Assembly (NCBI RefSeq): GCF_004348725.1
Contig: NZ_SMKR01000038.1
Coordinates: forward strand, 1-46,109
Reading direction: 5' to 3'
Source of the DNA: Kribbella turkmenica
GTDB taxonomy: Bacteria; Actinomycetota; Actinomycetes; Propionibacteriales; Kribbellaceae
Length of the DNA stretch: 46,109 nucleotides
Position 1 is the stretch's first letter. Each line of letters starts with the position of its first letter. Shown one piece after another: positions 30,995 through 39,458 of the stretch. The position numbers and the translations under genes are program-made. The notes beneath the pieces were generated by a model, which saw nothing but the letters and a program-made list of their open reading frames with translations, ran no database searches and was not told the origin of the DNA.

Positions 30995-31810
30995 GTGTCT
31001 GTACGCGGTTCCCCGGACGACGCGTCGACGGCGGCCCAGGAGTTCCTCCCGGACGTTCCATCGGGGGTGGAGGACCTCCGGTGGCGGGCTTCGGGGGCAC
31101 GGTGGCTGGCAACGGCCGCGCTGACTCTGGGGCTCAGCGCGGCCGCGGCCTGTTCACCCGATGTCGCCGGCCCAGCAGCTCCGAGCCCGGGGCTGCCCGA
31201 CCCCAGACGGCCGACAGCGACCATCAGTACCCCGGCCCGGTCCCCGTCCACCAGTCCCGGACCCGGCGCGACCCGGCCGGGCATCCGGCTCGTCGCCGTG
31301 CCGCGGCCGGACGGGTCGTTCGACATCACCGAGGAAGTGATGTTGCCGAAGGCGACGAACATCCTGCAGGTCCAGTTGCCGTCGTCCGGTGAGCAACTGC
31401 CCGGGATGATGACCAGGACCTCGCCGACGGCAGGCAATCTCCGGGTCCAGGCCGACGGCATGAACGTCCCGCTGGCCAGCACCGAGATCACCACGACGAC
31501 GGACGTGCCCCTGACCACCGCGGCCACGACCCTGCGGCTGACCTATCGCCTGTCCGGCTCGACCGTCCGGCGGACGGAGTCGCGGCCCGAGCGGGCCGCG
31601 TCGGCCATCAGGCCGCTGACCACGATCGCCGAGGGCGGCCTGCCGACGAACCTGACGGTGCGCGGCGGCAGACTGCTGAACGCCGTCTGCCCGCTGCTGA
31701 CCGAGACCCGCTGCGCGGTCGGCAACCCACCGGAGCTGTCGGTCCTCCAGGGCATCCCGGCCGACAAGGCCCTGGTCGTTCTCCAGCTGGACCTGCCGCA
31801 GCCGCAATAA
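30995..31810 (+). CDS. Hypothetical lipoprotein
   Basis: A 271-residue exported protein divergent from the DUF4397 gene. A lipobox LSAAAAC follows a hydrophobic stretch (LATAALTLGLS), so it should be lipid-anchored; a Pro/Ser/Thr-rich linker follows. The rest is beta-rich (RLVAVPRPDGSFDITEEVML, VPLTTAATTLRLTYRLSG) with two cysteines (AVCPLL, TRCAVG) that may form a disulfide. GTG 30995 gives a 40-residue N-terminal region before the lipobox core; GTG 31067 gives a more ordinary signal length and is the alternative. I do not recognise the family. Partnership with the sortase/DUF4397 pair is an inference from position. Confidence 0.72.
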   Translation: MSVRGSPDDASTAAQEFLPDVPSGVEDLRWRASGARWLATAALTLGLSAAAACSPDVAGPAAPSPGLPDPRRPTATISTPARSPSTSPGPGATRPGIRLVAVPRPDGSFDITEEVMLPKATNILQVQLPSSGEQLPGMMTRTSPTAGNLRVQADGMNVPLASTEITTTTDVPLTTAATTLRLTYRLSGSTVRRTESRPERAASAIRPLTTIAEGGLPTNLTVRGGRLLNAVCPLLTETRCAVGNPPELSVLQGIPADKALVVLQLDLPQPQ

Positions 31811-31825
31811 CCGTCAGCTACCGCC

Positions 31826-31831
31826 TAATGT
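31826..31831 (+). promoter_or_regulatory. -10 box TAATGT, probable leaderless transcript
   Basis: TAATGT ends 6 nt before ATG 31838 of the MFS gene. Confidence 0.45.
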
Positions 31832-31837
31832 GAGTCC

Positions 31838-33307
31838 ATGACGGACGAGCGGATCGTGTTCGGCACCAGCCGGGCCAGGTGGGTCCTCGCGGCCACTGCC
31901 CTCGGGTCGGGGATGGCGTTCCTCGACGGCACGGTGGTGAACGTCGCGTTGCCGGCGATGGGCGAGGAGCTCGACGCCGATGTGGCCGGCCTGCAGTGGA
32001 TCGTCAACGGCTACATGCTGCCGCTGTCGGCGCTGATCCTGCTCAGCGGTTCGCTCGGCGACCGCCTCGGCCGCCGGCGGGTGTACGTCGCCGGCGTGGT
32101 CTGGTTCGCGGTCGCCTCGGTGATCTGCACGGTGGCGCCGACCCTCGAGGTGATGATCGCCGGCCGCGTGCTGCAGGGCGTCGGCGGCGCCCTGCTGACC
32201 CCGGGCAGCCTGGCCATCCTGCAGACGTCGTTCGCGCCGTCGGACCGCGGCAAGGCGGTCGGTGCCTGGTCCGGGCTGACCTCGGTCGCCGCGGCGGTCG
32301 GACCGTTCGTCGGCGGCGGCCTGGTCGACAGTGGGTCCTGGCGGCTGATCTTCCTGCTGAACATCCCGATCGCGCTGATGACCGTCCTGGTCACCGTGCG
32401 GCATGTGCCGGAGACCCGGGACGAGACCGCGGCCGGCAAGCTCGACATCACCGGAGCGGTCGTCGCGACCCTCGGGCTCGCCGGCCTCACCTTCGGCCTG
32501 ATCAGCGCCGGCGACCGGGGCTGGGGCGACACCCTCGTGCTGGTGTCACTGATGGTCGGCGCGGTCGCGCTGGCGGTGTTCGTCGAGGTCGAGCGCCGCA
32601 GTTCGCACCCGATGCTGCCACCAGGCATCTTCGCCAACATCCGCTTCACCGGCGCCAACCTGGTCACGGTCGTCGTCTACGGCGGCCTCGGGACGGCGAC
32701 CTTCCTGCTGGTCGTCTACCTCCAGACCGTGCTCGGGTACTCCGCTGTGTCGGCCGGAGCCGCCCTGCTGCCGATGACCGCGCTGATGCTCGCCCTGTCC
32801 GGGTACGCCGGCGGCCTCGCGGACCGGATCGGCGCCCGGATCCCGATGACCGTCGGACCGCTGCTGATGGCCGCGGGCTTCCTGCTGATGCTGCGGATCG
32901 AGGCCGGCGCGGGCTACGTCAGCGCGGTCCTGCCGGCGGTCGCCGTCCTCGGCCTCGGGCTGGTCGCGACGGTCGCACCGCTGACCGCGACAGTGCTGTC
33001 GTCGGTCGAGGACCACCATGCCGGCATCGCGTCCGGCGTGAACAACGCGGTCGCCCGGTCCGCGCAACTGATGGCGGTCGCGGCGATCCCGATCGCCTCC
33101 GGCATCACCGGGGACTCGTACCGCGAACCGGACGCCTTCAGCAACGGGTTCGCCAACGCACTGTGGATCTCGGCCGCGCTGACCGCGGCCGGCGGAGTGC
33201 TGGCCTGGATCACGCTGGCCGATCGCGCAGCGCGGCCGGTGGACGTGCACCACCACCCGCACTGCGCGCTCGCAGCCCCGCCGTACGCGGACAGCCGGAA
33301 GGCCTGA
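31838..33307 (+). CDS. MFS transporter, DHA2 (14-TM, EmrB/QacA) family
   Basis: A 489-residue membrane protein with about 14 hydrophobic helices. Motif D1/A features are seen: GSGMAFLDGTVVNVALPAMGEEL in helix 1, GSLGDRLGRRRVYVAG between helices 2 and 3, and GGALLTPGSLAIL in helix 5. Family members export drugs or dyes by proton exchange. There is no dedicated regulator beside it; the TAATGT box suggests a leaderless mRNA. The stop is 20 bp from that of the convergent peptidase gene. Confidence 0.94.
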   Translation: MTDERIVFGTSRARWVLAATALGSGMAFLDGTVVNVALPAMGEELDADVAGLQWIVNGYMLPLSALILLSGSLGDRLGRRRVYVAGVVWFAVASVICTVAPTLEVMIAGRVLQGVGGALLTPGSLAILQTSFAPSDRGKAVGAWSGLTSVAAAVGPFVGGGLVDSGSWRLIFLLNIPIALMTVLVTVRHVPETRDETAAGKLDITGAVVATLGLAGLTFGLISAGDRGWGDTLVLVSLMVGAVALAVFVEVERRSSHPMLPPGIFANIRFTGANLVTVVVYGGLGTATFLLVVYLQTVLGYSAVSAGAALLPMTALMLALSGYAGGLADRIGARIPMTVGPLLMAAGFLLMLRIEAGAGYVSAVLPAVAVLGLGLVATVAPLTATVLSSVEDHHAGIASGVNNAVARSAQLMAVAAIPIASGITGDSYREPDAFSNGFANALWISAALTAAGGVLAWITLADRAARPVDVHHHPHCALAAPPYADSRKA

Positions 33308-33327
33308 CCACGGCGATTTGTCGACAA

Positions 33328-34131
33328 TCAGCAGTTCGGCAGGTCCCGGCCGTTGTTGTCCTTCGCCTCGTCGTTGCCCCAGCGGGACAGGTAGTACGCC
33401 GACACCCACTGGTTCGCCGGGCCGACGTCGAGGTCCGTCTTCATCCACCAGTGGTTGTACGCGGAACCGACCCGGACCTCTGGTCCCCAGACCTTGCAGA
33501 ACACGTAGTTCGTGCCCTTGTAGAGGGTGCCGGTCTGCGTTCCGCCCGGCGTGCTGTGGCCCGGTGCGTCGGCGAAGGTGTCGACCCAGAACTTCCCGTC
33601 ACCGGCACCGCAGTTGGCGCTGGTCTCGAAGTGCTGGTTGTACGACCAGGTGAGCGGCACCGCGTGTCCGTTGAACCACGACTGCTGGACGGTGCCGTTC
33701 AGCTTCTGCTCGTAGTGCAGGTGCGGCCCGGTGCTGTCACCGGTGTTGCCGACGGTGCCGATCTGCCGGCCCTGGGCCACCACGTTGCCGACCGCAACGT
33801 CTCGGCGATCCATGTGCAGGTACCGCGTCTGCCAGCCGCCACCGTGGTCGATGACGACCATGTGACCGCCGCTGGACGACAGCAGCGACGCGCTGACGGT
33901 CCCGCCGGCCGATGCGAGCACCGGCGTACCGCGGGTGGCTCCGCTCGGCGAGACCATGTCGAGCATCCATTGGCTGGCATGGCCGCTGTGGGTGGCGGTG
34001 GTCCAGCGGAGACCGCACGGGATCGGCATCTGGAAGCCGGGTGCGGCCATGGCGGAGGTCGGTACGCCGACCAGTCCGGCGGCGACGAGTGTTGCGAGCA
34101 GCAACAGCTGGACGATGCGCTTCAGGTTCAT
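33328..34131 (-). CDS. Secreted M23-family metallopeptidase
   Basis: A 267-residue secreted protein. Signal peptide MNLKRIVQLLLLATLVAAGL with a cleavage-like AMAAP near residue 30. The LytM/M23 domain has the metal-binding His and Asp in THSGHASQWMLDMV (His 51, Asp 58) and the second pair in TGPHLHYEQ, with GGHMVVIDHGGGWQTRYLHMD between. M23 enzymes cut glycyl or peptide cross-links of peptidoglycan. The C-terminal 90 residues (CGAGDGKFWVDTFADAPG onward) are a Trp-rich beta region, possibly a cell-wall binding module. Confidence 0.92.
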   Translation of the reverse strand: MNLKRIVQLLLLATLVAAGLVGVPTSAMAAPGFQMPIPCGLRWTTATHSGHASQWMLDMVSPSGATRGTPVLASAGGTVSASLLSSSGGHMVVIDHGGGWQTRYLHMDRRDVAVGNVVAQGRQIGTVGNTGDSTGPHLHYEQKLNGTVQQSWFNGHAVPLTWSYNQHFETSANCGAGDGKFWVDTFADAPGHSTPGGTQTGTLYKGTNYVFCKVWGPEVRVGSAYNHWWMKTDLDVGPANQWVSAYYLSRWGNDEAKDNNGRDLPNC

Positions 34132-34217
34132 GGGGCGGCTCCCTAGCACGCGATCTTTGCGGCTCAGGCTAGCGCCGCCGCACCGCTGCGGCAGGCCTTT
34201 CGACGTCGGCCGAAAAG

Positions 34218-34889
34218 TCAGCGCAAGGACAGGTAGTACTTGCGGACGTCGGGCGCGAAGTGCTCGATCGCGTACCGGAGCATCGTCCGCGGCATCACCG
34301 CCGCGTGCCGGTCGAGGAACGCCCGCAACTCGTCCGCCGACACCCGCTTGCCGGCCTCGCGCAGCATCCACCCGGCCGCCTTGTGGATCAGGTCGTCGCG
34401 GTCGTCGAGCACGAGCGCGGCCAGTGCGTAGGTGTCCGCGCTCTCACCCTGCCTGATCAACAGGTGGGTGGCGACGAGCGCGATCCGCCGCTCCCACAGC
34501 GATTCCGAGCGCACCAGCGAGGTGAGAACGTCGCGAGACTTGTCGAGCAGGTACCCGCCGACGATCTCCGAGGCGCTGCAGTCGACCAGGTCCCAGTTGT
34601 TGATGTACGCCGTACTGCGCAGGTAGAGGTCGTAGATCGCCGCGAGCTCGTCCGGGTTCGCGGTCTGGGGTCGGCGGCTGCGATCGGCGCGAGCCGCGAG
34701 CACGCAGAGCACGGCCAGCCGGTGCTCGTGGATGGGGCTCCTCAGCGCCTGTTCGAGTTCCGCCAGCGGAAGGTCCGCACGCAGGTAGGGCTTGATCAGG
34801 CCGCGGATCGTGGACAGCTTCACCCCGATCATCCGGTCGCCGTGACCGTAGCCGCCGGGACCGAGCTTGAAATAGCCCGCCAGGATCAT
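34218..34889 (-). CDS. DNA alkylation repair protein, AlkD-like (intact reading frame)
   Basis: A 223-residue HEAT-repeat-like protein starting from ATG 34889. Family signature is near the start, MILAGYFKLGPGGYGHGDRMIGVKL, like the FFKTGPGQYGEGDRFLGV of AlkD-type glycosylases, followed by helical repeats (LERRIALVATHLLIRQ, GWMLREAGKRV). AlkD removes N3- and N7-alkylpurines. The family usually has about 20 residues before this point, and these are present upstream (STADLIADIDAAADPAAA), in frame back to CTG 34946, but with no normal start codon. The proper start seems to be ATG 35014 in another frame; see the frameshift entry. Confidence 0.85.
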   Translation of the reverse strand: MILAGYFKLGPGGYGHGDRMIGVKLSTIRGLIKPYLRADLPLAELEQALRSPIHEHRLAVLCVLAARADRSRRPQTANPDELAAIYDLYLRSTAYINNWDLVDCSASEIVGGYLLDKSRDVLTSLVRSESLWERRIALVATHLLIRQGESADTYALAALVLDDRDDLIHKAAGWMLREAGKRVSADELRAFLDRHAAVMPRTMLRYAIEHFAPDVRKYYLSLR

Positions 34890-34942
34890 CGCCGCCGCGG
34901 GATCCGCGGCGGCGTCGATGTCGGCGATCAGATCGGCGGTAC

Positions 34943-35014
34943 TCAGCTCAGCAGCCCTCCGGTAGCGCGCGACCCTCCGGTGACGAGATCGGCCTTGCCG
35001 TCGAGGACGCCCAT
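34943..35014 (-). pseudogene. Displaced N-terminal codons of the AlkD-like gene
   Basis: ATG 35014 overlaps the DUF305 stop (TGATG) and has a perfect AAGGAG 5 nt upstream. The frame reads MGVLDGKADLVTGGSRATGG, LLS and then stops at 34943. At the stop the minus strand has CTGAGCTGAG, a tandem copy of CTGAG (34942-34951). Removing one copy joins this frame exactly to STADLIADIDAAADP of the AlkD-like protein. I therefore read it as the true 5' end of that gene, split by a 5-bp duplication. Resemblance to an SDR glycine motif is noted but explained by chance or a loose similarity. Confidence 0.55.
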
Positions 35015-35649
35015 CAGAGCTCCTTCTGCAGTTGCCGCATCGTCGCGATCTCCTTCGTCTGGGTGACGCCGACGTCCTGGGCCAGCTCGCCCACCTGCGG
35101 GTCCGTTCCCTTGTCTATCACCGTGCGGCTCATCGTCACCGCACCCTGGTGGTGCTTGATCATCAGGCTCAGGAACAGCTGGTCGAACGCCGTGCCGCGC
35201 GCCCTCGCCAGCGTGGCCAACTCGTCGTGCGTGGCCATCCCCGGCATCCCGCTGTGGTCCATGTGGTCGACGTGGGTCAGGTCGGGCGGGGTCTGGCCGC
35301 GGGCGACCAGCATCTGCCGCATCGCCTCGATCTCAGGCTTCTGACCGACCCGGATCCGCTCGGCGAGGCCCTTGACCTTCGGGTTCTCCGCCGCGGCCGG
35401 CGCGTGGCCGGCCATCAGCAGCGCCTGGGTGTGGTGGACCATCATGTCGGCCAGGAAGGTGACGTCGTCGGCGTCGGGTGCGGCGGCCTGGGAGGGCAGC
35501 GCCGGCACCGTCCGGTTCGGGCCGCCGGGCGTCCCGGGGACGATCACCGGCGGCTGCGACGGCGCCGGTTTCGCGTCCGGCTCCGTCGTACTGCAGCCTG
35601 CCAGAACGACGACGAGCGCAACGGCAACGGCTGAGCGGCGGATCCCCAC
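35014..35649 (-). CDS. DUF305 lipoprotein (copper-type four-helix protein)
   Basis: A 211-residue lipoprotein. GTG 35649 has AAGGAG 7 nt upstream; the signal peptide ends with VLAGCSTTE. A Pro-rich linker precedes two DUF305 repeats, each with the His-Met-rich motif: MMVHHTQALLMA and MIKHHQGAVTMS. Further His/Met-rich sequence (THVDHMDHSGMPGM) lies between them. DUF305 proteins bind copper and are tied to copper resistance (CopM-like). It is followed on the same strand by the AlkD-like gene. Confidence 0.9.
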   Translation of the reverse strand: MGIRRSAVAVALVVVLAGCSTTEPDAKPAPSQPPVIVPGTPGGPNRTVPALPSQAAAPDADDVTFLADMMVHHTQALLMAGHAPAAAENPKVKGLAERIRVGQKPEIEAMRQMLVARGQTPPDLTHVDHMDHSGMPGMATHDELATLARARGTAFDQLFLSLMIKHHQGAVTMSRTVIDKGTDPQVGELAQDVGVTQTKEIATMRQLQKEL

Positions 35650-35738
35650 GGCCTCACTCCTTGTGTCAGATCGCTTCCATAACGTGTCTATCACGCCTAG
35701 GCTTGGGTTCGAAGCAGAACCGAAGAAGGGACCCAGGC

Positions 35739-37094
35739 ATGCGCCGCCCCCGCAGGCTCGTCCGTCTCGCCCTCGCTGTTGCCCTCGTCACCGGTCTGGC
35801 CGGCACGGCCGCGGCCGCTCCGCCGGACACCGGCGCCTCGAAGAGCGACAACATCACCCACCTGGCCAGCGTGCCGATGACCGGTCCGCTGACCGGCGGG
35901 GTGAACACCGACATCGCGTTCGCCGGCACGAAGGCGTACGTCGGCAACTACGCCGGCTTCGCCGTCTACGACGTCGCCGACCCGGCCGAGCCGCGGATGA
36001 TAAGCCAGGTGTCCTGCCCGGGGAGCCAGAACGACATCAGCGTGTACGGCGGCCTGTTGTTCCTGAGCACCGACCAGTCCCGCAGCGACAGCTCGTGCCA
36101 GAGCGTGCCGCAGTCGCCGACGATCAAGGGGTCCTGGGAGGGCATCAAGATCTTCGACGTCCGCGACCCCGCCAACCCCCGGTACGTCGCCGCCGTCGAG
36201 ACCAAGTGCGGCTCGCACACGCACACCCTGGTCCCCGAGCCGTCGAAACGCTCGGTCTACATCTACAACTCGTCGTACTTCCCGCACGCGACCTACCCGG
36301 ACTGCCAGCCGCCGAACGACCGGATCGACATCGTCAAGGTGCCGCTGCGAAACCCGGCCGGGGCCGCTGTGGTGGCGTCGCCGGTACTGTTCCCGGACGG
36401 CGGGTTCCCGGGCAGCGAGACCGGTTACGAGACCAGCGGCTGCCACGACATCACCGCCTTCCCGGCCCGCCGGATCGCGGCCGCGGCATGCATGGGCGAC
36501 GGCGTCCTGCTGGACATCTCCCGGCCGGCCGCGCCGCGGGTGATCGACCGGGTCCAGGACGCGGAGAACTTCTCCTTCTGGCACGGCGCGACGTTCAACG
36601 GCGACGGTACCAAGGTCGTCTTCATGGACGAGCTCGGCGGCGGTGGCGGTGCCGAGTGCAACGAGGCGGTCGGGCCGGACAAGGGTGCGACCGCGATCTT
36701 CGACATCAAGCACCGCAAGCTGACCTTCCGCAGCTACTACAAGATCCCGCGGCACCAGGCCGAGCAGGAGAACTGCGTCTCGCACAACGGTTCGCTGATC
36801 CCGGTCCGCGGCCGCGACATCATGGTCCAAGCGTGGTATCAGGGCGGTTTCTCGGTCTGGGACTTCACCGACTCCGCCCACCCGAAGGAGATCGGGTACT
36901 TCGACCGCCCGCCGCGCCGGCCGGCCTCGTTCGGCGGGTACTGGTCGGTCTACTACTACAACGGGACGATTTACGGCACCGAGTCGGTGACGGCGTTCGA
37001 CACCTTCAAGATCTCCGACCGGCGGACCGACCCGGCCGAGAAGGTGAAGCTGTCCGAGCTCAACGTCCAGACCCAGCCGGCCTTCTGGGGATGA
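35739..37094 (+). CDS. Secreted LVIVD-repeat beta-propeller protein
   Basis: A 451-residue secreted protein. Signal peptide RRLVRLALAVALVTGLAGTAAAAP. The repeats follow the LVIVD pattern, such as YVGNYAGFAVYDVADPAEPRM and IKIFDVRDPANPRYVAAVE and LLDISRPAAPRVIDRV, each a blade of a beta-propeller. The GAAGAAGGG ribosome site precedes ATG 35739. No catalytic residues are recognised; family members may bind carbohydrates or proteins outside the cell. Confidence 0.88.
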   Translation: MRRPRRLVRLALAVALVTGLAGTAAAAPPDTGASKSDNITHLASVPMTGPLTGGVNTDIAFAGTKAYVGNYAGFAVYDVADPAEPRMISQVSCPGSQNDISVYGGLLFLSTDQSRSDSSCQSVPQSPTIKGSWEGIKIFDVRDPANPRYVAAVETKCGSHTHTLVPEPSKRSVYIYNSSYFPHATYPDCQPPNDRIDIVKVPLRNPAGAAVVASPVLFPDGGFPGSETGYETSGCHDITAFPARRIAAAACMGDGVLLDISRPAAPRVIDRVQDAENFSFWHGATFNGDGTKVVFMDELGGGGGAECNEAVGPDKGATAIFDIKHRKLTFRSYYKIPRHQAEQENCVSHNGSLIPVRGRDIMVQAWYQGGFSVWDFTDSAHPKEIGYFDRPPRRPASFGGYWSVYYYNGTIYGTESVTAFDTFKISDRRTDPAEKVKLSELNVQTQPAFWG

Positions 37095-37174
37095 GGTCAT
37101 TCGTTTGAACCGAAGACCTGGCAGCGCTTACTCCCTGGCCGGATCACGCTCCGAGGTCATCCCGGCCGGACCCG

Positions 37175-37202
37175 TTGTGACGCCTGCGCGTTGGGGCATA
37201 CG
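37175..37202 (+). promoter_or_regulatory. Candidate promoter of the STAS gene
   Basis: TTGTGA (37175-37180) and CATACG (37197-37202) are 16 bp apart, upstream of GTG 37272. The same stretch also has GTTG-N14-GGGCAT like a SigB/F-type promoter, so a stress sigma factor may be used. Neither is strong. Confidence 0.3.
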
Positions 37203-37271
37203 GTGAGGGCAGGGAGTTCCCCCGCCAGGACCGACCGGCGTTTCGCGGAACCACCCGGGGGAGAGACCGGC

Positions 37272-37655
37272 GTGACCAGCCAGCCTGAGCCGCGGGACGG
37301 CGAGATGATCAGAACCACCTTCGACGCACTGGCCGAGGAACTGGAACCTGGCGTCCTGCTGGTCCGCCTGTCCGGAGAGATCGACATCGCGACGACCGAC
37401 TTCGCCGCCGAGTCGATCCGCGCCGCGGTGGCCCCGCCGGCCCGGCTGGTGCTGATCGACGTGTCCGCCGTCACCTTCTGCAGCTCGGCCGGCCTCGGCA
37501 ATCTGGTCGAGGCGCGCAACCTGGCCGGTCGGCACAACATCACCCTGGCCCTGGTCGGCGTCGGCCGGCCGGTCGACCGGCCACTGGCGGTCACCGGGCT
37601 GGGCGGTCAGTTCCGGATCTACTCCACGGTCGCGGAGGCGCTCGCATCGCTGTAG
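37272..37655 (+). CDS. STAS-domain anti-sigma-factor antagonist
   Basis: A 127-residue protein with a single STAS domain: LVRLSGEIDIATTDFAAESIR, then LVLIDVSAVTFCSSAGLGNLV. The serine in SSAGLG is the site phosphorylated by an anti-sigma kinase in SpoIIAA/RsbV-type proteins. GTG 37272 has GGGGGAGAG upstream. No anti-sigma or sigma gene is adjacent; the group 3 sigma factor at 26532 is 10 kb away. Partner unknown. Confidence 0.9.
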   Translation: MTSQPEPRDGEMIRTTFDALAEELEPGVLLVRLSGEIDIATTDFAAESIRAAVAPPARLVLIDVSAVTFCSSAGLGNLVEARNLAGRHNITLALVGVGRPVDRPLAVTGLGGQFRIYSTVAEALASL

Positions 37656-37687
37656 GCGTGTCCGGCCGTCCAGCCCGCGGGCCGAAG

Positions 37688-37701
37688 TGGAATCGATTCC
37701 A
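37688..37701. promoter_or_regulatory. LacI-type operator upstream of the MBL-glycosidase unit
   Basis: TGGAATCGATTCCA is a perfect 14-bp palindrome with a central CG. Its form TGGNATCGATNCCA is the same as the core of the palindrome at 42313-42334 before the transporter genes. It lies over the -35 region for the TAGGGT box at 37712. It is probably bound by the LacI protein encoded at 41130. Confidence 0.7.
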
Positions 37702-37711
37702 GCACTCCCCT

Positions 37712-37717
37712 TAGGGT
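37712..37717 (+). promoter_or_regulatory. -10 box TAGGGT of the MBL gene, leaderless pattern
   Basis: TAGGGT overlaps the upstream GTG at 37716 and ends 7 nt before the in-frame GTG 37725, so translation should begin at 37725. The operator 37688-37701 covers the -35 position. Confidence 0.5.
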
Positions 37718-37724
37718 GCTGGAT

Positions 37725-39458
37725 GTGCTGCACGCCATCGAGGACACCTGCGTCGTGTATCTGCTCGTCGACGAGCAGACGCGGTCAGCGGTCGCCATCG
37801 ACGCCGGAAGCGGGCGATGGATGGACCGGCTGGCCTCGTACGGCGTGAACCGGGTGACCGACGTACTTGTCACACATCACCACCGCGACCAGGTCGAGGG
37901 GCTGCCGCGGCTGGCCGCGAGTGGCACGCGGATCTGGGTGCCGGAGGGTGAGTACGGGCTGATAGCAGAGGTCAGTCATCACTGGCAGCAACGACGCGTG
38001 GCGAACAACTACGATCTGCACACGGACCGGTTCTCGTTGCTGGAGTCGGTGCCGGTCGCGGGCGTGATGAAGGATTACAGCGTCACTCGCGTCGGCCATC
38101 TGGATGTGCGGACGCTGCCGACACCGGGTCATACGCCTGGCAGTGTCAGCTACCTGATCGACGGCTACGCCTTCACCGGCGATCTCCTGCACAGCCCTGG
38201 CAAGGTGTGGTCGGCCGCCGCCCTGCAGTGGTCGTACGTCGGCCTCGAAGGTGCCGCGACGACCATGGCGTCGCTGGTACAACTGCTGGACCACCAGCCG
38301 CGTGTACTGATGCCCAGTCACGGCTCACCGATGACGGACCCGGCGCTCGCCGTCCGGAAGACCTGCGACGCCCTGGACTCGCTCATCCAGACTCGACTCG
38401 GCAGTCCGAGCGGACTGCTCGACAAGCTCGAGCATCCGTACGTCGAGCTCAGCCCGCACCTGCTGATGAACCGGACCAGCGAGTCCCGCAGCTACGTGCT
38501 GCTCAGCGACTCGGGCACGGCACTGCTCATCGACTACGGGTACGACCTGACGAGCGGCGTCGCCTTCGGCAGCGGGCGGCACAACCTGCGGCCGTGGTTG
38601 CCGAGCCTGCGCGCACTGCAGCGCGACTACGGGATCGAGCGGATCGAGGTCGCCGTCCCGACGCACTACCACGACGATCATGTTGCCGCGTTCAACCTCA
38701 TGCGTGACGTTCACGGAACCGAGGTGTGGGCCTCCAGCCCGGTGGCCCACGTGCTGGAGAACCCGACCCGCTACGACCTGCCGTGCCTCTGGTTCGAGCC
38801 GATTCCGTGCGCACAGCACGTGCCCAACGGGTCCAGCATCCGGTGGCGCGAGTACGAACTCGACCTGCACGCACTTCCCGGCCACACGCTGTACGCGTCG
38901 GCCATCGGTTTCGAGGCCGACGGCCGGCGAGTGCTCGCGACCGGGGATCAGCAGACCGGGACCTGGGTCCCTGGCGAGTCCCCGGAGATCCCCAACTTCC
39001 AGTACGCGAACGCGTTCGCCGCCGGCGACTACGCTGCCTCGGCGGCGCTCTACCAGCGCCTGCAGCCATCGCTGATGATCTCCGGGCACTGGGAGCCACG
39101 CGTGGTCACGCCGGCCTACCTGGAGGAGCTCTCCCGGCTCGGCGACGAGGTCGCGCGCGTCCATCGCGAGCTGTTCCTGCCGGACGACCCGGTGTTCACG
39201 GGTGCGGTGCGCATCACGCCGTACCGGATCGATGCCGTTGACGGGCAGCCGTTCCCGGTGCGGGTGAGCTGCACGGGGGTCGAGCTGGTGGTGCCCGCCG
39301 GCTGGGAGTGTCAGCAGGTCTCGGGCTCGGAGTTCCTGGTCGTGCCGCACGTCACCGCGCCTGTCCGGCAGGCGCGGATCGCCGCCGGGATCACCCGGGA
39401 CGGCCGGTACCTGGGTCAGTTGGCCGAGGCCCTCGTCGATGTAAGGACTACTCGTTGA
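37725..39458 (+). CDS. Tandem metallo-beta-lactamase-fold hydrolase
   Basis: A 577-residue protein made of two MBL domains. Domain 1 has THHHRDQ near residue 50 (HxHxD present, last His replaced by Gln), TPGHTPGS, TGDLLH and PSHGSP, so one ligand of the usual set is changed. Domain 2 has a canonical THYHDDH near 313, LPGHT, TGDQQT and SGHWEP. The start GTG 37725 gives MLHAIEDTCVVYLLVD; the upstream GTG 37716 lies in the -10 box. The stop overlaps the glycosidase start (TTGA). Fused MBL pairs are uncommon beside sugar transport; it may hydrolyse a lactone or ester decoration of the substrate (inference). Confidence 0.84.
   Translation: MLHAIEDTCVVYLLVDEQTRSAVAIDAGSGRWMDRLASYGVNRVTDVLVTHHHRDQVEGLPRLAASGTRIWVPEGEYGLIAEVSHHWQQRRVANNYDLHTDRFSLLESVPVAGVMKDYSVTRVGHLDVRTLPTPGHTPGSVSYLIDGYAFTGDLLHSPGKVWSAAALQWSYVGLEGAATTMASLVQLLDHQPRVLMPSHGSPMTDPALAVRKTCDALDSLIQTRLGSPSGLLDKLEHPYVELSPHLLMNRTSESRSYVLLSDSGTALLIDYGYDLTSGVAFGSGRHNLRPWLPSLRALQRDYGIERIEVAVPTHYHDDHVAAFNLMRDVHGTEVWASSPVAHVLENPTRYDLPCLWFEPIPCAQHVPNGSSIRWREYELDLHALPGHTLYASAIGFEADGRRVLATGDQQTGTWVPGESPEIPNFQYANAFAAGDYAASAALYQRLQPSLMISGHWEPRVVTPAYLEELSRLGDEVARVHRELFLPDDPVFTGAVRITPYRIDAVDGQPFPVRVSCTGVELVVPAGWECQQVSGSEFLVVPHVTAPVRQARIAAGITRDGRYLGQLAEALVDVRTTR

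Noticed and set aside
34943..35014. An SDR (short-chain dehydrogenase) remnant, since the peptide reads GKADLVTGGSR
   Set aside because: The glycine motif is incomplete and no further SDR sequence follows. Removal of a 5-bp duplicate joins it exactly to the AlkD-like N-terminus, a simpler explanation.
26532..37655. Direct partner-switch pairing of the sigma factor (26532) with the STAS protein (37272)
   Set aside because: They are 10 kb apart, and no RsbW-type kinase is in the window. The link cannot be supported from sequence.
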